Shown: positions 12,001 to 27,000, counted from the first letter of the stretch. The stretch is 64,000 nucleotides of DNA from Amorphophallus konjac (GCA_022559845.1 CM040127.1:36232708-36296707); one strand, 5' to 3'. The notes: generated from the letters alone by a model not told the origin. A program made the numbers and translations.

Positions 12001-15000
12001 CCAGTGAAACAAACCGAAGGTGGGTAGGAGGTGGGTGCCTGTGGGTGTCTGCATGGTTGCATGGGCAAGGACATCATATATCACCACACAAAGTTGTGAT
12101 TTACATTAACAGCCTCTAGCAAATGAGCATCCAATCCTACATTATGCTGTAAGGCTGCCAAGGGAGCCGGATTCTGTCCGACTCTGATTTGGATTCATAT
12201 TTGCTTAATCAGCTATTGTCTGATTATCTAATCCGTCAGATGATCCGGATACAATTCAGATCAAATCTGTTTAAAAAACGAAGCGGAAATGGAAACACAC
12301 ATCCCCTCTGCATAAGATCCACTCCGAATATTAGATATATATTTGTGTATATTACTTAAAATATCTAGTAAAGTACACCAATCTATATAGACAACTCTAA
12401 ATAATTACAATAAATGCAGCCAACTCTCTAAATATTTAAATAAAACTTAATAACAAAATTATCCAATTATATCGGATATCCGCTCTGACTTTGCATATTA
12501 TCCACTTAGAAATATCCACTCCATATCTGGATCATAAATGGAGCAGATACGAGTTTATCCATTTAAGCTATATGGACGGACATGGAAACACCATATCCGA
12601 TCCGTTTGCAGCCCCATTATGCTGGAAATAACCTTTCCCATCTGAGAACCTAAAACAGTGAACAGCAGTTGTGTCAATAATACATGGCATGTAAGATGCG
12701 GTATCTATAATATGCAAGACATTTTGTACGTACACTTCCAATTTGCATCATCTGCATAAAAACCTTCTTTATTCCAGACAGAAAACCTTATGCAAATAAT
12801 GCAAATCAGATTCTACTCAACACCATAACATGTATCCCATCAATTTACATTTGGCTAAATCCAATGAAGGACACAAGGATTTGGTGAAGTTTTCCACTGA
12901 CTTCATAACATCAATCCTCAACAAGAGGTTCCAAGTACCCGGCCGAGAAAACTTGGGACAGGAGAGAGTCTGCAGAAAGACACCAGACCAATTGACAGGA
13001 AAAAGAAAGACTACTTTCTTGGTTACACAATTTTAGCTCAGGCAACTAATATGACAGGTACCACTAAACTTTTAAAAAGTCTCTAGACAAGGAGTAAAAA
13101 AGAAAGTTTGATAAAATAATGTGCTCTAGGGCAATTACTAACCAATGAGTGAAACAATCACAATTCCCAGTCTGTTTCTATTATCACATCTAATATATCA
13201 ATTTCAAAGGGGAAAAAATCGAAGTTCCAATTACTTGGCATCTGATAACATAAAAGGGAACCAGCTCATCAATCCAATTAAATATCAGAATGGACCATCA
13301 CATAATTTTTGGAAGGTGATCAAAAGGCCACAGTTCATTAAAAATGAAAGAAAAGGAGCTAGCACAGGTTGTGGGGACATTCCTCCTAGATGCTCGTCCA
13401 TGACCTGTCCTTCACGCCGATGACCGCCGAGGCAGAAGAGTTGGGCACTGAGCTTGCGCACCCAAGTCTTCCTCCCGCCGACCGAAGCCTGCTGGGCCTT
13501 CATGGGGCCTAACTCTATGCAGGCGTACTAAGCTGTGGGTCTCCGCCTCTGACGATGCACCCATGGCACTGGCCCTGGATTGGTCTTACACATTACAATC
13601 ATGGTGGGCCTTGATGCCGAAGGTTTTGCCTCCTCGTGCTTCGTCGTCGTGGAGTCTGGTTGCACCTCAGGGACACCATTGGGCGGACGAAGAGCTAGGG
13701 GCGGAGCTGCTGAAACCCAACAGGCGCCCGAAGCCTGCTGGGCCTTCATGGGGCCTAACTCTATGCAGGCGTACTAAGCTGTGGGTCTCCGCCTCTGACG
13801 ATGCACCCATGGCACTGGCCCTGGATTGGTCTTACACATTACAATCATGGTGGGCCTTGATGCCGAAGGTTTTGCCTCCTCGTGCTCCGTCGTCGTGGAG
13901 TCTGGTTGCACCTCAGGGACACCATTGGGCGGACGAAGAGCTAGGGGCGGAGCTGCTGAAACCCAACATGGGGATTCACGACATGGGCGGTGGCCGCCTT
14001 CCACCGCTGGTAGCATAAGAGCTTCGAGGCTGGAGCCAGGTCGACCGGCCGATGCTGCATAGCTGGGGGCGTGAGAGTATCTCATCGGGCTTCTCAGTTG
14101 GCCCGTCAGAAGCAACTACCATCTTGAGAGTACCTCACCGCACTTCTACAAAACAACTTCCCACCGGGGTGGAGGTTCCCTGGAGAACCCTCCGATGCTT
14201 AAATCGGTGCACGGGTACAAGGGTGTTAGAAGGGCTCTCTGAAGAGGGGAAAGGTTGAGGTCTGTCGTAGCAGCCTAGTGGCTAGAGGAGAAGTGGGAGA
14301 TTGTCGTCAAAGTGGCTTTTCCTTGTGGTGGCATCAAAGGATATGAGGTTGGTGGAGTGGGAGGCTCGGCATCATTTGCCTTGCGTTGTCTTTCCTTGTG
14401 TCGCATTGCCCTTGTGTACCTGGAGGGCCATTGAAGCCCCTATTTATAGACGGGAGAGGGCAAAGGATCCTTGGGCGATAAGCTTTGTGTTCTTGAAAAG
14501 ATCATACGAAGCAACGCACCAGTCGGAGCAGCGTGAGTCCCAGGATGCAAAGCGGATCATGGTATCGGGGATACGCTGACGCCGGCCCCTAATGATGGCG
14601 GTTTTGAAACCTCAAGACCCAGTGAAATCCCGGTTAAGGCGGGAACCGCTACACGTGGCGGAGTTCAGTGGTACCGGACATGTCAGGTAGGATTAACATA
14701 ATTTCTAAAAATTGTGCACACATGCTTGGCAATAACTATTTTAATTAAATTATGTTTTATAAATAACTCGTGTCCGCTTTATCTGTATGGTATGTTCATG
14801 TGATTTTCCACATCTGTAGAGAATATTTTCTGTGGAGTGTAGACAGGCAAGCTTTTTTTTATATACAATCAATATGCTGGTGCTGATACAGCAGCCAAGT
14901 AGATGGTCTCCAAGCATGAGTTTTAAAGAGAATATTGTAATGCTCCGGCAGGAAAGAGATCTCTGTAATTTCAGAAAGAACTTCCACTTCAGTAAGTGGA

Positions 15001-18000
15001 AATGCCACGGACAAAGCAGGGAAGATAGAAGACCCCAGGGACATTTAGACCAAACAACCATCACCCAAGACTCAAAACTTTTATGGATGAGCAGGCCATG
15101 AACTCAAAGCTTTTGCAAATGGCAAGTGGAGCTCCGGGGAAACGGCAAACCGGAGCACCAAGTACTTGTAGATGAGTGCCTGATGCTTTAACTCCTGCCA
15201 CTACGACATTGCAAATGGCTAACAAGCTGTTCACTCCAGGGCCCACCATTCCCCCCATCCTCAGGCTCCTGGCGTAGCCAATCCTCTCCCCATGAATGCA
15301 AATAGAATAAAAGGTGAAGATGGGGACGAAGAGAAAAGGACAAGCAAAGAGATGGGAAGAGGAAAAGGCTGGTCTTCAGGCCGTTGCAGCCTGCAGGAGC
15401 AGAGAACCATGGGTGTGCTGTGCCACAATGGTTGCTGCAGGAACCATAACAGGGGAGGGCATCTGCACTATGCCATGGCAGGAGGGAGACATGATGTGTA
15501 TCAGTGCCATGAGAGGGAGAGGGTGAAGGCAGGGGTCAGGCGAGAGGGAGAAAGAGAGAGAGCCCACCTCTAACAAAATAAGAGAAGAAGAAGATGTGAA
15601 CAAGACTCACCCAAGGAAGAACAACACCAAGGGGGAAGAAAATTGCAAACCCTGCCTGATGGTTTTGATTTTTCCTGGAAAAAAAAGGTCAGGAAGTGTT
15701 TTTATTTCAAAAGAACTTAACAAAGAATTTAATTCCTCTCTAAAAATTATGGGAAGTCTTATACCAAATGCCTATAAAATTTCTCTGTTTCTTCTTCTTC
15801 TTTTTTGATGGAGAAAACACTTAAGTGCATCCAAACACTTATTAGTCTTTTCCACACGCACCCCCAACCATCTTACACAAGGCACTTAGCAATTTTGGTA
15901 CCATACACACTAAAATCCGATCATGAAGCAGGTTGATGCAACTCTTAATAATGGTGGTGGGATGTTTGAACTCATCTCTGAAAATTATGTTATTCCTTTC
16001 TCTCCAAATTGACCACAATGTAGCTAGAAGGCACATCCCTCCGGACGTCATTTTCTGCCTCTAGTAGCTTGTACCTTGGCCATTCCTCATGAAATCATGT
16101 AAGTAACTTAAGTGTGTCATAGACGAGTAAGTTGTGTCATAGACCAGTCAGGCCAGTCCACACCAACAGCCTTGAAGAATGGATGCCAAACTGTTCGTCG
16201 AATTCCACAAGAAAAAGAGGGTTCGTATCTTCGCTGTAGAATCCACACAAAACACAGCTTTGCCTGATATCCTTTTTGAATTTTCTCACTTATCAGCTGT
16301 TGAAATTCTATCCCATGCTAACTTCCACAAAAATATCCTGATTTTTTAATAGCAAGCTTCCTGTTCCGACTTTCAAACCTGCCTATTCCAAGGCACCCTC
16401 TGTCCTCCTGTATCAGGATTCTAACACCTGATTTGACAGAGAAGCTTCCTGATGTTTCCTCTTCGCCACCTTCTGCTATCTTTCCATCCTTGAAAACTGA
16501 CCATATCATCTAACACATGTTTTTTCTGAAAAAGGTAGATTGGGCTACAATTTTTCTCGACAAATAGAGGAAGTACAATCATGAAGGAAACTACATAGAA
16601 AAATTAAACTTGCTACAGGTGCCTTCAGAATATGGCGACTCCAACTCCCTATGAAGACAACGGCTATGAGCAGAGGTTCTCCACATAAGCTTCGCTGCTT
16701 CTAAAGATGTTATCATTCCTTTCTTTCCAAATGTTCCAGCAGATTGTCATCGGAATCATAAGAAAAATTTGTCTTTGAATCCTAGTTTTTTTTAGTGGGT
16801 AGTACCACTAATTGTATTAAATGAAAAGGGGACAGTCTAACCCAAGACAATGTGGGACAGTCTAACCTCCCAGCAAAACAAAAAGTGGGGAGTTGAGGAA
16901 ATTCACATTACAAAGCAACTCCGCCCATTCCCTCACTCTAGCACAAATGAAAGATACAAGAGAATCCTCAGCTCTAGTCTCCCTCCTGAAAATCTTATTG
17001 TTCCTTTCACCCCACAAGGACCAAAGAGTGACATGTAGGATCAGCCACCACACGATATTATCACCTCTGAGGGGACACCTATTGTCCCAAGACCCAATGA
17101 AGAGTTGCACCTCTCTCTGACGACCAGGTGTACAACGGGCTCTCGAAGCTAGCCCCTCCCACACCTCTCGCGAACAGGGACATCCTACAAACAGGTGGTC
17201 AATGGTCTTGGCCTCCTGGCCACACAAGCAACAAGTCGGCTCAATGCTCGTGATGAACTGAAGTAACCTGTCTCGAGTGGGAAGCCCCCCATAGGAAAAC
17301 TTCAAAGTCAGTAGCTTCACCTTCAGCGGACTCCCCGGCCTCCAAAGCATTGGGACAAGACTATAGCACACCCCTCCGTCAGAGATGAAGGTCTAGGTAG
17401 ACCTAACATAGAAGGCCATCTCCCTTCCCCACAGGTCCATGCATCCTCCCTGTGGGGGTGCGGGACGAAGTCGAGAAGAAGTAAGAGGTCCTAGAGCTAC
17501 TCCATCTCGGCGATCCAGAGATCCCTCCTGAAAGTTGGTGCCCATGTGCCCCGTGAAAGCTAGGGGTCAAAAGCCCAGTCGACAACCAACGGGTGTCAAC
17601 AGAGACCACAAAAAGGCTGGGAAAACAAGCCTCCAAATTGAAGTCACCGCATCATCTGTCCTTCCAGAAAAGACACCGATTGCTTATCCCCAGACAGACC
17701 CGAATGCCAGAGAAGATGATATCCCTGCAAGTCAAAATACCACGCCAAATGGGAGAAGTCTGGGACAGAGCAATTGTGTCCCAAACTATCCTCTTGCCAT
17801 AGTACCTCTACCGGATAAGTTACGCCCAAAGCCCTTCATCCCTACCCCAACCTCCACGACCACTTACATAAGAGAGCCAAATTAAAGTCTCCAATATCCT
17901 TGATCTCAATCGCCCATGCTCCTTGCCAACAACCACTCTCCCCCAGGGCCCCACCTGATGTCATGCCATCCCCTATATCTCCCCTCCATTCTCATGTCAG

Positions 18001-21000
18001 AAGAATCTCCCATGTGGCCTCAATCTTCTTCATCACAGTCTTTGATATCCGAAACACGGAGAGAAAGTAGATAGGTACGCTGTTGAAAACTGACCTGCAA
18101 AGAACTAGCCTGCTCCCATAAGATAGTAATCTAGCCTTCCACCAGCCAGTCTAGCCTTCTACCTCTGAATAATAGAAAGCCAATCAACACACTGAAGAAC
18201 ACCTGGGTCAGAGGAAGTCCCAAGTAGGAGATGGGGAAAGCTCCTATCTGACAACCCAAAATGCACGCCGCCCTCTGAAGCGCCATGCCCTCCATATTAA
18301 CCCCAACAAGCATGTTCTTGTTGAAGTTAACCTTCAAACCAATAGTCTTCTCCAGCAATTCCAGCAAAATTCTAGGCACATTAAGTTGTTGCTCATCCTC
18401 TGCCAAGAACAGAATGGTATCATCAGCATACTGCAAGTGGGTGGCCAAAAGACCACATCTCCCAACCTAGAAACCCCTAACCAGATCTACACCCTCTACT
18501 CTCTACCGCACCCTACTAAGAACATAAGCCACAAGCACAAAGAGGAGAGGAGACATAGGATCTCCCTACTGGAGTCCTCTACCACTATGGGAGAAAGAAA
18601 TCGGCTTCCCGTTGACTAGGACAGCAAAAGAAGCAGAAGAGATACAAGCTCGAATCCAGTCAATCCATCTCTCCTCAAAACACATCTTCTCCGACACATC
18701 AAACAAGCATATCCGGTTGAGCTTATCATAAGCCTTCTCAAAGTCAAGCTTCAAAACAACCCCTTTACTCCTTTGGGTCTTCATGGCAAACAAACACTCA
18801 TGGGCCATCAAGAAACTATCCTAAATATGTCTCCCCCTGATGAAGACTCCCTGGAAGCAACTCACCATCCTATCCATAACTCTCTCCAGTCTCCCTGCCA
18901 ACAACTTGGTGATGATCTTATAAGCGCTATTCAACAAACTGATAGGCCTGAAGTCTCGAAAATCTTGGACTCATTATTTTTTGAGGATGAGAATAACAAC
19001 GATTTTGTTAATACCCCCTAAATGGGCCCTCCTCTCCTGAAAGTCCCTAACAGCTGCCATAAGGTCAAATTTGATGGCATCCCAACATTGCTAGAAGAAG
19101 GCCACAGGGAATCCATTCGGACCTAGAGCTCTGTCCCCTGCAAGAGAGAAGACTATCTAGTGAACCTCCTCCTCAATGAAGCTCCGAGAGATGGCGTCCC
19201 TCTTATCCGAAGAAAGCCGGGGAAGTACATCATCTACAATCATCGGCCAAAAGTGATCCTCCTCAGAAACAGCCTGGAGTAGTAGTCCCTCGCCAGTCCC
19301 CTGATCTACTCATCTGAAGAAAAAGAGAGCTCATCCATCCTAATACAAGTGATAGTTTTCACTCTCCTCCTCCCTAAGGCTATGTGCTAGAAGTAAGCAG
19401 TACTCCTATCCCCCTCTTTGATCCATTTGTCCCTCGATCTCTGCTCCAATAGATTTCCTCTCTACAGAGGATCTCATCAAACTAACACCTAAAGAGTCTC
19501 TAAGGCTCCTGTCCTCTGCATCCATAAGACTTACCTCCTCCAAGATATCTAACCCCTCAATCTGCTAAAGAATTTTGTCCTTAATTGCCCTCCACAGGAG
19601 GGTTTTGTCGGCCCCCCAGGTCTTGAGAACCTTAGCAGTATGCCTCAGTTTCAAAACCAGAATGGCCATAGCAGATCTACTAGCAACCTGTACATACCAA
19701 GCTCCCTTGATTGTGAAGTATGCCTCCCTGAACCAAAAGTTGTCAAGCCTGAAGGTTTTTTTTTTTTTGAGATTGCTCTCTCGTCCTTCTCTCCCCCGTG
19801 TTGACCCCTCTTGGGTTTCCCTCTCCCGCCGACCTGCGAGACCTCTCCCCCCTCCCCCATCTCCCTCGCCGGCCTCTCCCCCCCCCTGCGTCCTCCCCCG
19901 CCGTCCTCCCCCCGCCGGCCCGCCCGCCGGTCTCTTCCTCTCCCTTCCCCCCTCCCCCTGCGTCCCCCCTCCCCCGCCGCCCACCGGCCTCTCCCTTCCC
20001 CCTGCGCCGGCCTCTCCCCCCTCTCCCGCCGGTCCCCCCTCCCCAGCCGACTTCTCCCTCCCCCTGCGTCCCCCCTCCCCCGCCGCCCGCCGGCCTCTCC
20101 CTCCCCCTTCCCCCTGCGCCAACCTCTCCCCCCTCTCCCGCCGGTCCCCCTCCCCCGCGACTTCTCCCTCCCCCTACGTCCCCCCTCCGCCCGCCGGCCT
20201 CCCCCTTCCCCCTGCACCGGCCTCTCCCCCCTCCCCCGCCGGTCCCCCCTCCCCCGCCGACCTCTCCCTCCCCCTGCGTCCCCCTTGCGCCGGCCACTCC
20301 CCCTTCCCCCTACTCGTACCTGCCGGTATTTGACCTGGGCAACGAAGCTCGGAGGAAGATCCCCAAACAGGTTGGCATAAATTTTAAAAATTATAACATT
20401 TTTACCAAACTGTAGATATTTGTTTTTATCAATTTTAAAAGTTAAGTTAAAAATTGACATAATTTAATCTTTGAGGTAGAAATAGTTTTTTTTTCAAAAG
20501 TGCTCCCAAACACCCCATTAACCAAGGGGTAAAAAATCCTTTTCCACTTGGGTTAGCTTTTAACCGCATCTGGTTTGCTTAAACGGTTATGCAAAATGAA
20601 CATTTTGTTTTCTAGAAATGGTATATGTGATATTTTACATGGAAAGTTGGTATTTTTGATATTTTGCATGTAAGGATGGTATAGGAAATTATCCCCTTTT
20701 ATTTTCAAGATCTCTCACCACCATCCTCAATTCTGGGACTTCTCCAAGTTCTCTTCCCTTTAGCCCCCTGAAACAAAGAAGAGTTCCAATATGGAATGTT
20801 GCTCAAGGGTACAACTGCTCTGATAGCAAAGATAACCTTGTCCTTATTCTCATTTTTTTGCTGTCGTTCATGGTTGGCCTCTTTATCAACTCAATGTGAA
20901 GAATACTTTTCTTCAGATTCATATATGCGGCCTCCTCTAGCCTTCTCCTTTCCACCTCAACACATTTGTCAACTTTGCAAGGCCACTTACGGGCTCAAGC

Positions 21001-24000
21001 AGGCACCATGGGCCTGGTTTAAACAGTTTTGTTGTGATGTACTTAATATTGGCATCATCAAGCGTGCACATGATTTAATGATTATGCTCATTTTGTCTAC
21101 ACTGCCTCTATGGCCTTCATTCCCAAGCTGAGATGGACCTCAAGCCTCTTAATTTTTCCCTTTCAAGGTTGCCTTCTCTTCCCATGGCTATCTTCTCTCT
21201 CAGCATAAGTATACTAAAGACATTCTCCAACATGCTGCACTCTCTAGTCCTCCAACAGTTGAGACACTGATGGAACGTCACTTGAAGCTTTGTCCTAACA
21301 GATCACGAGTTTATCCCAGATCCCACTTGCTATCAACAGCTTGTTGGGGATCTAGTATATTTGACAGTCACATGCCTTGACATTGCTTATGTGGTGGACA
21401 ATTGCACATTGAGTCAACTTTACTAACACTGTCACCTTTTTCCCGTCATGTAGCTTTTCTTCGTATTCTTTGCTACCTTTGTGGCAGTATCTGGTACTCT
21501 TTGTTCATGTCTGGAACCTATTCACTACAGCTTTGTGCCTTTGCTGATGTTGATTGGGATGAAGGCATTATTAACTGTTGTTTTGCATATTCATGGGCAT
21601 TCTCCCATCTCTTGGCAAAATGAGAAGCAGGCAATTGTCTCTCAATCTAGTACCACAGTCATGCTATAACGGATACTTGTACTAATGTTGTCTAGCTTCA
21701 AGACTTTCTTCTTCATCTAGGCACTGATCCCCCCACTTCTGCATCCTCATATTATCACAATCGAAGTACAGTGGTGACTGCAAGTAATCCAGTTTTCCAT
21801 GAATGAATGAAATGCATCGAGATTTACTGTCAGTTGCATCTGCTAGCCTTACTCTCTCTGGTGCCCTTGCTCTTGCTCATTATATCATTCACCGAGCAAG
21901 TAGTTGACCTCTTCACCAAGTCCGAAAACTGCACGACACTTTAGAAAATTGCTTTGGAAACTCTTATATTATATGTTATCCCTTGTGAATTGGGAGAAGG
22001 GGAGAGGTGTTAGAGTGTTGCACACATTCATTGAATAGATGTACATAGGCCACATTTGGTATTGGGATAACTTCAGCGATAAGCACAAATGATTCCAGTG
22101 ATAATCCATGTACAATAAAGAAAAAGAAAGAAATGGGTTGGGAATAAGTCATTTGGCCAAAAGAGTGGCATAGCTTACCCCAACTTTTAACCACAAAAAT
22201 GGGGATAAGGGGGATGGATTCATCCCCTCTTATCCCCAGTATTTTGTGGTCACCAAACATGCAACAAGGTTAAGTCATCTCTATCCCATTTTAACACCTT
22301 TGAAAGGCTCTATTGTTATACCGGTCTCCAAACGATAATCAGGTAAAAAAACATCAGAAAGTGCAGTCATAAAGATGTAGGTGAAAGATCTAAACAATAT
22401 ACATGTTTTGACTACGAGAAAGGGAGATTCATTGCAATAATAAGGTGGATTATCCTACCTTCTATTTGTGGTTTCAACCCGTACAGAAGGCAGGGTTCCC
22501 TAGAGGTTATGGCCTTGGGTTTCACTCTGTTTTCACAACAAAAAGGGAGGCCCACATTGCAATAAGGAGGATTATGCTATCCTCTACTTGCAGTTCACCC
22601 TGTGGAAAAGGTGGCGTTCCCCGGAGGTTATGGACTTGGACATGATCCAACAAAGGATGCAGAATCAGCATCTTAAATTTTGTAGACATTAAAAATGCAA
22701 AGAAATTCATGGAGAAGCATGGAATTGGATAATCAAAATGTCCATAAAAAGATGGAAGATACAATTCATATGGAGAAGTTAGCAGACAGCTGGCTGGGAT
22801 AGGAGAGAGGGGAGGAGAACTGAGTCCGTAAAGGCAGCAGCAACTCATGTTACCTTTGTGAAAAGCCCTGGGGCAAAGGTCACAGAGCAGCAGATCTCCA
22901 CCATCAGCACAGATTCTACAAAGATCATCACTTTCACTGGCAGAGAACTTTTTGCCCTTGGACAAAGAGACAGAGAGTTCATGGAGAGAGACACCATTTG
23001 AGGTATAAATGTTTAGATACCTGGCAATTGGCAAACACAGTGAATATAAAATTGTAGCCACTCAAGGATAGTAAATGCTACCAAATCACTCAATAAACTT
23101 ACGGCTTGCGTCTTGAAGCCCAACCAGCATGAGCTTCAAACAATGAGGGGCTGACCTGTGCATTCAACAGCAGATCATTAAATGTACACAAAATAAACAG
23201 TAAACAAAAGTATTAAATAATAGCAGTATACCACTGTCTTGCAGCAATGACAGAATATTCCAGATCCCCTTATATAACCCTCGAGCAACCTCTGGAAAAA
23301 TGAACATTAAGGACACGGGACACTAAGTTTAACAGTCAAGAAATACTTTTTGTGATGAAAAATGAAAAACCTGTCCACGAGCATAGTATGCAACTTCAGT
23401 TCCATCTGGTAAGATGTTGTCCATAAATACCAGTTTATGCAGTCGCAAATCCCTAGAACAAAGGAAATGACAAAAGTTCATGAGAACTGACACGAATTGG
23501 TGGAGTAAACAGTCATCCAGTAAAACACATCAAATACCAACTTTTGAGTCATTCGCCCACGACTGTTCTTTTGTGATGGCATATTCCTTGATGTGCTGTC
23601 AGAAGATTTTGGCGAAAAAATGATTCTTGAAGGCCTGTGGAATAGAAATATAAGATGGCTATACCAAGCAAAAAGAACACCTAAATTCAAGTTTTCACAA
23701 TATGAAATGAGGGAGAATACAAACAAATACTGGTTTTTGCATAATTCTAAAAAAACAAATTACATAGAACACCTTATGTTCTATGAACAGGTGGTGGGAG
23801 GAAAAGAGAAAAGCTGCCAAAGTAGGAATAGACACTAAGAAACTCCATTTGTTAGTCACATGCTCACGTGCAACAAAAGCTTATGCCAGCAGAAGCTTGT
23901 TCATGGATTGACCAACTAGGAGACAACATTTACTAATTCTCATGTTTGTCTGAAGTTTGATGGCAATGTACTTTAGGTATGATAGCCTCCAACTTTACAC

Positions 24001-27000
24001 CCCAATATGTAACAGCTCCATGTAACAATATCTTCATTTGTAACTAAAAATTGTATAGTTAAAATTACCTGCTCAAAGTAAAATCTAGAACAATGTATTC
24101 ATTTTGCTTTCTCACCAAGTACTAAAGAAGGTGTTCTAATCTCCTTCCAGGAATGCAGGTTATTCCTGGTCTAGTAACACTTGACCATTGAGTTGAGGAG
24201 ATCCAAATTGCCAGGCTTCTTTATCTCGGCTAGATTATCAAGGATATGAAGGATGCTATCATACAAGGTTTCCCATATCAGGTCTTGGCTTCGCCTTGGG
24301 GGGGAGAGAGAAAGAAGAGAAGAGATCTCGGTGAAATCTCAGGAGATTGGGACAATGCAGGAATAGATGTACACACACGTGCATGATAAGAATAAAGGAA
24401 TGTTGTATCGGATCAAGACATTTTCTTGGAAAATTGAAGAGATCACAACGAGATGAGGAAAAGTGGCCAAAAATCGCAATGATTTTATACTTTTTAGAAA
24501 ATGTCATTTAATCGTTCAATATGATTAAATTAACACGATATTATAAGAACACAAAAACATATTTACACAAACAATAAATTCCTTTTTCAAATCTCAATGC
24601 CATCTCAACATGTTAGAGAGCACCTCCTCTATCATCTTCATTAGCTTCAACCTCCTCTTCGTTCTTGTCTTCTTCCCTCCCATAGAAGGCAGTTTCGGTT
24701 TCGGCCCAAAACCAAATAAAATACTACTTTTTTGCAAACTGTAGGGCGTCCGGTTTTGCCCGATTTCGGCCGGTTGGTTTCGGATCGTTCCGGCCAGAAA
24801 CCGATACATTTCAGCAGAAACATTTCAGTTTCGACCAAAATTGCCATCCACGTTCCCTCCTCCTCCTTTATCCTATTCCTCCCCCTCCTCTATCTCCCTC
24901 TTGTTCTTGATATCGATAGGAAGTCTTCTCGAAACCCTTGGAGAGACATAGATATCGAAGAGATCTTGGACCTCTTATAACATATGGCAAACCGTGCTAT
25001 CATACTAGGAAAAGAGGGAAAAATGGGGGGAATTGAAAGAGAGAGAACCAAAATCATTGTCCGCTTGTTTAGTGTCCTTTGTTCTTCACATGCACCAATA
25101 GCCGTCACTATTTTTGTTTTTGGTTGAGGGGTGGGAGTCAAGAGATCTTGGAAGTATAGAGATGCAGAGACAAATATCTCATCACATACAAAGAATGTGA
25201 AAGAAATATGCGAGGGAGAGGAAAGAAGGGCATTGAAGGAGTTGGTAAGGAGATGCAAAGTGAATATCTTGTGTATACAAGAATCCAAATGTAAAGAGAA
25301 CGGGAGGTTATCATGAGGGAGATTGAGAGAGCCAGACTAGCCAGAGGTGTAGTTTTCCCCGGCTGAGGGGAGATCTGGGGGTATTTTGATCCTCTGGAAT
25401 CAGTATGAGGTTGAAGAGCTGGAGCAAGACAAAAAGATCAGCAGAGGAACTATTTCCTTACATTTCCAAAGTGTAGGGAATGGCTTCCAGTGGAACTTCT
25501 CGGGGATCTATGGCCCTCAAAGTAGGGAGGAGAAGAGACATTTGTAGTGGCACATCACAGCTCAGGCCGACCTTGGTGTGTAGGTGGAGATTTTAATATT
25601 GTTGTTGCACCCTGGGAGAGGACCTGGGCCCATATCCACATGGGGGAGATGGAGGACTTCTCTAAGTTCATTGAAGATGCTCCAATACCATTGTTTTCAA
25701 GGCGTCGCCTAGGCGACAAGGTGACCAGGCGAGCAGCCCATTAAAGCATTCACCTGGTTGTCTTGGTGCACATAGGCCACCTTAAGCCTGCCTAACTTGC
25801 TTTGGTAAGACATCCACTCCTTGATTTGAGGTTTGTTTTAGTATTTGGACAAAAGTACAAAGGTAATTTTGAAAAATTGACAAATGATATGCCAAGATTG
25901 GAAAGAGAAGATAAGACTTTCATTTCCCTTTCCCCTTTCTCTTGGATTCTTCTTCCTATAGTTCCTCGTCCCTCCTCTTAAGGACATTGATTCATATTTG
26001 TATGGTGCACTTTTTGAAGCTAGTTCCATTTTTGTGACTCTTTTTCATAATTCACAAGTGAAACAATTATGAAAACTATTATGTTGATGTGCTTATAATT
26101 TATCCAAAAATGTGTCATATTTATGTTTCCTTTTAATATAAAAAATAACTATTTGAATACCAAACTTTAAGTTAAAATTTTTATATCGATTGACATTCAC
26201 AAATTCTTATTAGCATTCTCCTTATTAATTTGTTATCAATTGCCATTTATTCTGTTTTTGCTTTTTAAAATATAGGTATATGTTGAAGATTTGTGGATAT
26301 CAAATTTTCTATTAACTAAAGAACTCATATGTAGAAAATATATAGTAGTAGTTCTCTTGCAATGTACTTAGTTATATAAACTACGCTTCGCCTAGGCGTC
26401 TTACCTTGTCGCCTAAGCAGTAAGGCGGTGGGCCACCGCCTTGGTCCCCTTGGATGCCTTGACAACCATGGCTAATACGCAGTTCACTTGGTCCAACCTG
26501 AGGGAGGAAACCCCACTTGTTCTAGGTTGGACAGGTTTTCTGGTTTCAATTGATTGAGAGGACCATTTTTCTTATGTGCAGGTGTCCTCTCTAGCGAGAT
26601 CAGCATCGGACCATAAGCCCCTCCTCTTGAAGACCAACCGCACACATGGAAGGAGGGGAGGCAGCTTTCAGACTAGAAAGATTCTGATTCAGGGAGGCAG
26701 ATTTCATGGAGATTGTTAGAAATGCATGGAATATGCAGAAGAATGAGAGGTCAGCTATGGCAAGACTGCTCGACAAAATGAAGCATGTGGCACAATTTCT
26801 CAAGGTATGGGAAGCAGAATAAACCCTTCCAGGTAGAGCTACTAAAGATAAAATATTACAGTAGATTGAGGACCTTGACTTCTTAGAGGAGGTAGGGCTA
26901 CTAGATGATTCAGATAAAATACTTAGGGATACCCTCAGGGCAGATTTGATGAAATCCTCATTAAGAACGAGATATACTGGAAGCAGAGGTCGAGTGAAAG

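Larger units (their letters stand above)
16786..19745 (-). mobile_element. LINE B (L1-type), 5'-truncated, minus strand
   Basis: From right to left on the minus strand: the linker after the endonuclease (19745-19565), reverse transcriptase (about 19300-18131, with YADDTILF at 18430-18407), and a zinc-binding RVT domain (17371-16862). It ends in an A-rich tail (T run at 16788-16796 on plus). Frames are broken between blocks. It lies in intron 9 in the gene's own orientation, and the GC-rich block abuts its truncated 5' side. Confidence 0.75.

Noticed and set aside
19565..20460. Long open frames on both strands (up to 269 codons)
   Set aside because: They follow from the stop-poor C/T (G/A) composition of the minisatellite; the predicted proteins are low-complexity Pro/Ser or Gly/Arg strings with no domain.
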